DNA of 64,000 nucleotides from Caryophanales bacterium UBA6768. GTDB lineage: Bacteria > Bacillota > Bacilli > Bacillales_D > Amphibacillaceae. The translations under genes were made by a program, and so were the position numbers. Of the stretch, positions 62,097 to 64,000 are shown one piece after another (position 1 is the stretch's first letter; every line of letters starts with the position of its first letter). The notes beneath the pieces were generated by a model, which was not told where the DNA came from, did no database searches, and saw only the letters and a list, made by a program, of their open reading frames with translations. The stretch spans positions 9,403-73,402 of the forward strand of contig DKGO01000199.1 in the NCBI GenBank assembly GCA_002453315.1. The letters are read 5' to 3'.

Positions 62097-63611
62097 TCAA
62101 TCACTAGATGCAAGTTTTAGTGCATTTTTCGACCTTTTTTCCTCGCCTATTAATTCACCCGTTTTAATTCCATCTCTTATAATGATTAATCTGTCACATA
62201 GATCGATAGCTTCATCTATATCTGAAGTAAAAACAAGAATGGCTGTCCCCCCTTTAGCAATTTCTCTTAAACGTTTGTGAATTTCTAATCTAGCCCCTAT
62301 ATCAACACCCCTAGTTGGCTCTTGTAGTACAAATAACATAGGTTTCATTGCCAACCTACTTGATAAAAGTACCTTCTGCTGATTACCTCCACTTAATTCA
62401 TCTACATTTTGATGGATACCTTCTGAACGAACATTAAAGTTTTTGGAAAATGATTGTGCATTTACTCTCTCACTATTAAAATTCATCAATCCAAATTTGG
62501 ATAAATACTTAAGAATAGGCAAGGAAATGTTATTTTTTATTGAAGTATTCAGTACTAGACCTTGTTTTTTCCTATCAGGAGGTACATAAGCAATATTTTG
62601 AGACTTAGCATCTATAGGATTTCTAAACAGGTCCCTCTGTCTACCTTGAAGCTCTATTTTCCCGTTGATTTCAGAATTTAATCCAACTATCCCTTCGGCA
62701 ATAACTTCAGCCCCACACCCCCTTACACCAAACACACCAACTATTTCATTTGAATAAACATCAAAGCCTATATTATTCAACTTTGGCAATGTGTTACTTG
62801 ACCAGTTTAATAGTGAAAAAACCTTATTGCCTTTCATTCTATTTCCACTATATTCTGCCTTTATTTTTTCACTCTTTTGTCCAAGCATATGGTATATCAA
62901 TGTTTGATGATCAGATAATTTAGTTGTTTGTGAGGCCACTAATTTGCCATTTCTTAAAACATCGACCCTGTCACTAAATTTGAATACTTCATCCATTCGA
63001 TGTGAAATATATATGACCCCAACACCTTTTTCTTTAGATAATTTACTGACCACATTAAATAAATTTTCACTTTCATTTTCTGTTAAAGAGGCAGTTGGTT
63101 CATCCAACAAAATTATTTTGGCATTTTTCGTAAGTGCCTTAAGGATTTCAACTAGCTGTTTTTCCGCCAGTTTTAAATTAGTCATTTTTTCTTCAACATT
63201 TAATTTAATGCCGTGTTTCGTTGCCTCCATTTTTGTCTGTCTTAACATTTCATCATAGGATATAACACCGTTTTTTTTAGGCCACCTGCCCAACATAATA
63301 TTTTCTGCCACAGTCATTTCCGGTACGTATGATAATTCTTGTGGAATGAAGGCAATACCATTGTTCAATGCATTTCTGGGAGGAAAAAGATTAACATTTT
63401 TTCCATCAATTGAAATTTCACATCCATCATTAGGTTCAATAACACCAGCTATAATTTTTGATAACGTTGATTTCCCAGCTCCATTTTGACCGATTATTGC
63501 CACTGTTTCACCGGCCTTTAAATGAAACGAAACATTTGTTAGCACGGTATTATTACCATAGGTTTTTGAGGCATTCCTAATTTCCAACAATAATGGCTTC
63601 AAATCATTCAT
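62097..63611 (-). CDS. CUT2-type ABC transporter ATPase (RbsA family, two nucleotide-binding domains)
   Basis: 504 residues with two ABC domains in tandem. The first is intact: GQNGAGKST, LKLAEKQLVEILKAL, ILLDEPTASLTE. The second has a degenerate P-loop (GVRGCGAE), a full signature LSGGNQQKVLLS and LQEPTRGVDIGARLEI, which is typical of RbsA/MglA proteins. It is the first gene of the operon, with AAGGGG before the ATG at 63611. The gene order ATPase, permease, binding protein is the common order for this family. Confidence 0.93.
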   Translation of the reverse strand: MNDLKPLLLEIRNASKTYGNNTVLTNVSFHLKAGETVAIIGQNGAGKSTLSKIIAGVIEPNDGCEISIDGKNVNLFPPRNALNNGIAFIPQELSYVPEMTVAENIMLGRWPKKNGVISYDEMLRQTKMEATKHGIKLNVEEKMTNLKLAEKQLVEILKALTKNAKIILLDEPTASLTENESENLFNVVSKLSKEKGVGVIYISHRMDEVFKFSDRVDVLRNGKLVASQTTKLSDHQTLIYHMLGQKSEKIKAEYSGNRMKGNKVFSLLNWSSNTLPKLNNIGFDVYSNEIVGVFGVRGCGAEVIAEGIVGLNSEINGKIELQGRQRDLFRNPIDAKSQNIAYVPPDRKKQGLVLNTSIKNNISLPILKYLSKFGLMNFNSERVNAQSFSKNFNVRSEGIHQNVDELSGGNQQKVLLSSRLAMKPMLFVLQEPTRGVDIGARLEIHKRLREIAKGGTAILVFTSDIDEAIDLCDRLIIIRDGIKTGELIGEEKRSKNALKLASSD

Positions 63612-64000
63612 GTTAATTACCCCTTATCTATATATTTGGAAACCCTAATTCGCTATCTATGTTCCGGCCCTAAATCAATTACGAACAAATGTCTAAACAA
63701 AGTATATTAGGACCAATAATATTTATTAAATGATATTTTCGGTACATTCAAATATGGTACTAGGTAAAGATAACCTTTGTATTCATTATTTCAATAATCA
63801 AGTATTATTTTATGTATATTCACCTAAGGAAAGCCCTTACAATCTCCCATTAAATTGAAAAGTGAATACTCCTTAAATTAATATAAAAAAGTGAACGCTT
63901 CATAATTTATTAAAATTATAGCAACTTCATTTGTTGCTGTCAATAGGAATTTAATTATTCTAACTATTTATTATTTTACAACTACCTGTTTATAAAATAT
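63612..64000. other. Upstream region of the CUT2 operon with operator-like repeats
   Basis: No gene is supported up to the window edge. TGAACGCTTCA (63892-63902) is an inverted repeat with 4-bp arms, and a related GTGAATACTCC begins at 63862, 29 bp away. These may be sites of a GntR- or RpiR-like regulator encoded beyond the window. The operon promoter should lie here. Confidence 0.4.

Overview
This window is a low-GC, Gram-positive chromosome segment, most likely from a member of the Bacillaceae. The evidence is AGGAGG-type ribosome binding sites, frequent TTG/GTG starts, lipobox lipoproteins, a HemAT-type globin sensor, CsaA, a CcdA/ResA-like pair, a lipid-anchored small cytochrome c and a textbook CcpA cre site. 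I do not assign a genus. No rRNA, tRNA, intact transposase or CRISPR array was seen.

Layout. 1-5.4 kb: a 52-bp tandem array, a secreted CAP protein, a candidate structured small RNA, a CaiB/BaiF CoA-transferase with a glutaryl-CoA-dehydrogenase-like enzyme, and a second 52-bp array. 5.4-9.8 kb: a lysine-6-dehydrogenase/aldehyde-dehydrogenase operon with an IclR regulator, a DUF3870 protein and repeated operator-like sites. 10.4-12.4 kb: a thiol-redox (ResA-like/CcdA) operon. 12.8-16.6 kb: an MMPL/RND exporter encoded as two overlapping half genes, plus a TetR regulator. 17-22.6 kb: housekeeping and unknown proteins, with a third 52-bp array at about 21.1-21.6 kb. 22.7-26.9 kb: DUF2804, MFS and GH2 genes for glycoside use. 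27.1-40.2 kb: a large catabolic operon (3-hydroxybutyrate dehydrogenase, AMP-ligase, FabG-like reductase, alpha/beta hydrolase, KAS III-like enzyme, complete Liv-type ABC importer), preceded by a 1068-residue MalT-like/SARP-like regulator. 40.2-50.5 kb: pRiA4b-ORF3/DUF6930 and HIRAN proteins, cytochrome c, Ig-like lipoproteins, an EamA transporter, an orphan nucleotidyltransferase-fold protein, a cyclic-2,3-diphosphoglycerate-synthetase-like GTPase and HemAT. 50.6-53.9 kb: Mqo and a GlcD-type D-2-hydroxyacid dehydrogenase. 54.2-63.6 kb: a CUT2-type ABC importer with a cytosolic serine hydrolase, an N-acyl-D-amino-acid deacylase, an MlrC/M81 metallohydrolase and an N-acylamino-acid racemase/dipeptide epimerase.

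How genes work together (inference). The 2.2-9.5 kb genes form both ends of a lysine to 2-aminoadipate to glutaryl-CoA to crotonyl-CoA route. The 27-37 kb operon looks like import and breakdown of a hydroxyacid or polyester-type substrate, activated through 11-bp direct repeats and repressed by CcpA. The 54-64 kb operon looks like uptake and breakdown of a D-amino-acid-containing amide or peptide.

The most unusual structural observation is that the window holds three tandem arrays, unrelated in sequence, that all have a unit of 52 bp (about five DNA helical turns). Each unit can fold into a small hairpin in at least two of the arrays, and all lie outside coding sequence.
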